Source: an uncultured Collinsella sp.
Lineage (GTDB): Bacteria; Actinomycetota; Coriobacteriia; Coriobacteriales; Coriobacteriaceae
Reading direction: 5' to 3'
DNA: 5,106 nucleotides
Assembly: GCA_958407085.1 (NCBI GenBank)
Contig: CATYHY010000115.1
Coordinates: 1 to 5,106, forward strand
The translations under genes and the position numbers were made by a program. The notes under the pieces were generated by a model. The model searched no databases, was not told the origin of the DNA, and saw nothing but the letters and a program-made list of their open reading frames with translations. Shown in pieces: positions 4,926 to 5,106 of this stretch (position 1 is the first letter of the stretch; each line of letters starts with the position of its first letter).

Positions 4926-5106
4926 TTACTCGCCCTCCGGTGTCTCGGTATCGCCCGCGGCATCCGCCGCATCGACAACCTCGACTCCCTCATCCGCAGC
5001 ATCGGCCACGTCAATGGCTTCAACGGCAACGTCCTCGCCAGCATCCTCGAGCTCCTCGTACTCCGAGAAGTCCTCGGCGCCCTCAAAGTCAAAGGCGCGC
5101 TGGCAA
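4926..5106 (-). CDS. obgE: C-terminal end of GTPase Obg (ObgE/CgtA), cut by window edge
   Basis: This frame enters from the right edge and ends at TAA (4928-4926). I translated 59 residues by hand. It begins CQRAFDFEGAEDFSEYEELED, and the rest is strongly acidic, ending DTETPEGE. The RAFDFEG segment resembles the last strand of the Obg C-terminal (OCT) domain, which in this family ends with an F-E/D-F/Y-type sequence. Obg directly upstream of nadD is a common actinobacterial arrangement. Obg is an essential GTPase of 50S assembly and stress signalling. The GTPase domain is outside the window, so the identity rests on about ten residues and on context. The tail after the OCT strand is about 50 residues with no Lys or Arg, which is unusually long and acidic. 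Any other protein with a long acidic tail cannot be fully excluded. Confidence 0.7.
   Translation of the reverse strand, partial: CQRAFDFEGAEDFSEYEELEDAGEDVAVEAIDVADAADEGVEVVDAADAAGDTETPEGE

Noticed and set aside
1..5106. A novel defence, mobile or biosynthetic system hidden in the window
   Set aside because: Every long stretch is explained by known housekeeping families in their usual order. No repeats, integrase, toxin-antitoxin pair or unexplained coding region larger than the 201-nt intergenic gap was found.

Overview
The window looks like chromosomal core DNA from a GC-rich Gram-positive actinobacterium. The acidic Obg tail, the KhpA-type KH protein and the order obg-nadD-yqeK-rsfS fit Coriobacteriia, and a Collinsella-like genome is my best guess. 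That assignment is an inference from gene order, protein style and base composition, not from a search. I see no mobile element, CRISPR array, tRNA, rRNA or phage gene.

There are three blocks. (1) Positions 1-1588, minus strand: the translation operon rpsP (bS16) - khpA (KH RNA-binding protein) - rimM (16S processing factor) - trmD (tRNA m1G37 methyltransferase, cut by the left window edge). The intergenic gaps are 3, 4 and 10 nt, and the first three genes use TTG, GTG and TTG starts. Candidate sigma-70 promoters lie in the 201-nt gap upstream of rpsP. (2) Positions 1790-3043, plus strand: dinB, a Y-family DNA polymerase IV, transcribed divergently from rpsP and convergently to the next block. 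(3) Positions 3141-5106, minus strand: the end of obgE (cut by the right edge), then nadD (NAD biosynthesis), yqeK (HD-domain Ap4A hydrolase family) and rsfS (ribosome silencing factor). The gaps are 3, 12 and 27 nt. A perfect 15-bp hairpin followed by a U-rich tract on the minus strand (3055-3098) ends this operon in the gap it shares with dinB.

Functionally, both minus-strand operons serve ribosome assembly, tRNA modification and the coupling of translation to nucleotide and NAD status. dinB is a single translesion-synthesis gene set between them.

I find no convincing previously undescribed system. The observations most worth checking are: a sharp codon-usage switch inside dinB (Phe TTT to TTC, loss of G-ending codons); the rimM TTG start sitting in the loop of a small GC hairpin at the khpA stop codon; the same-frame nadD-TGA-yqeK junction; the uncertain, possibly leaderless dinB start with an inverted repeat over its -10 box; and the long acidic Obg tail.
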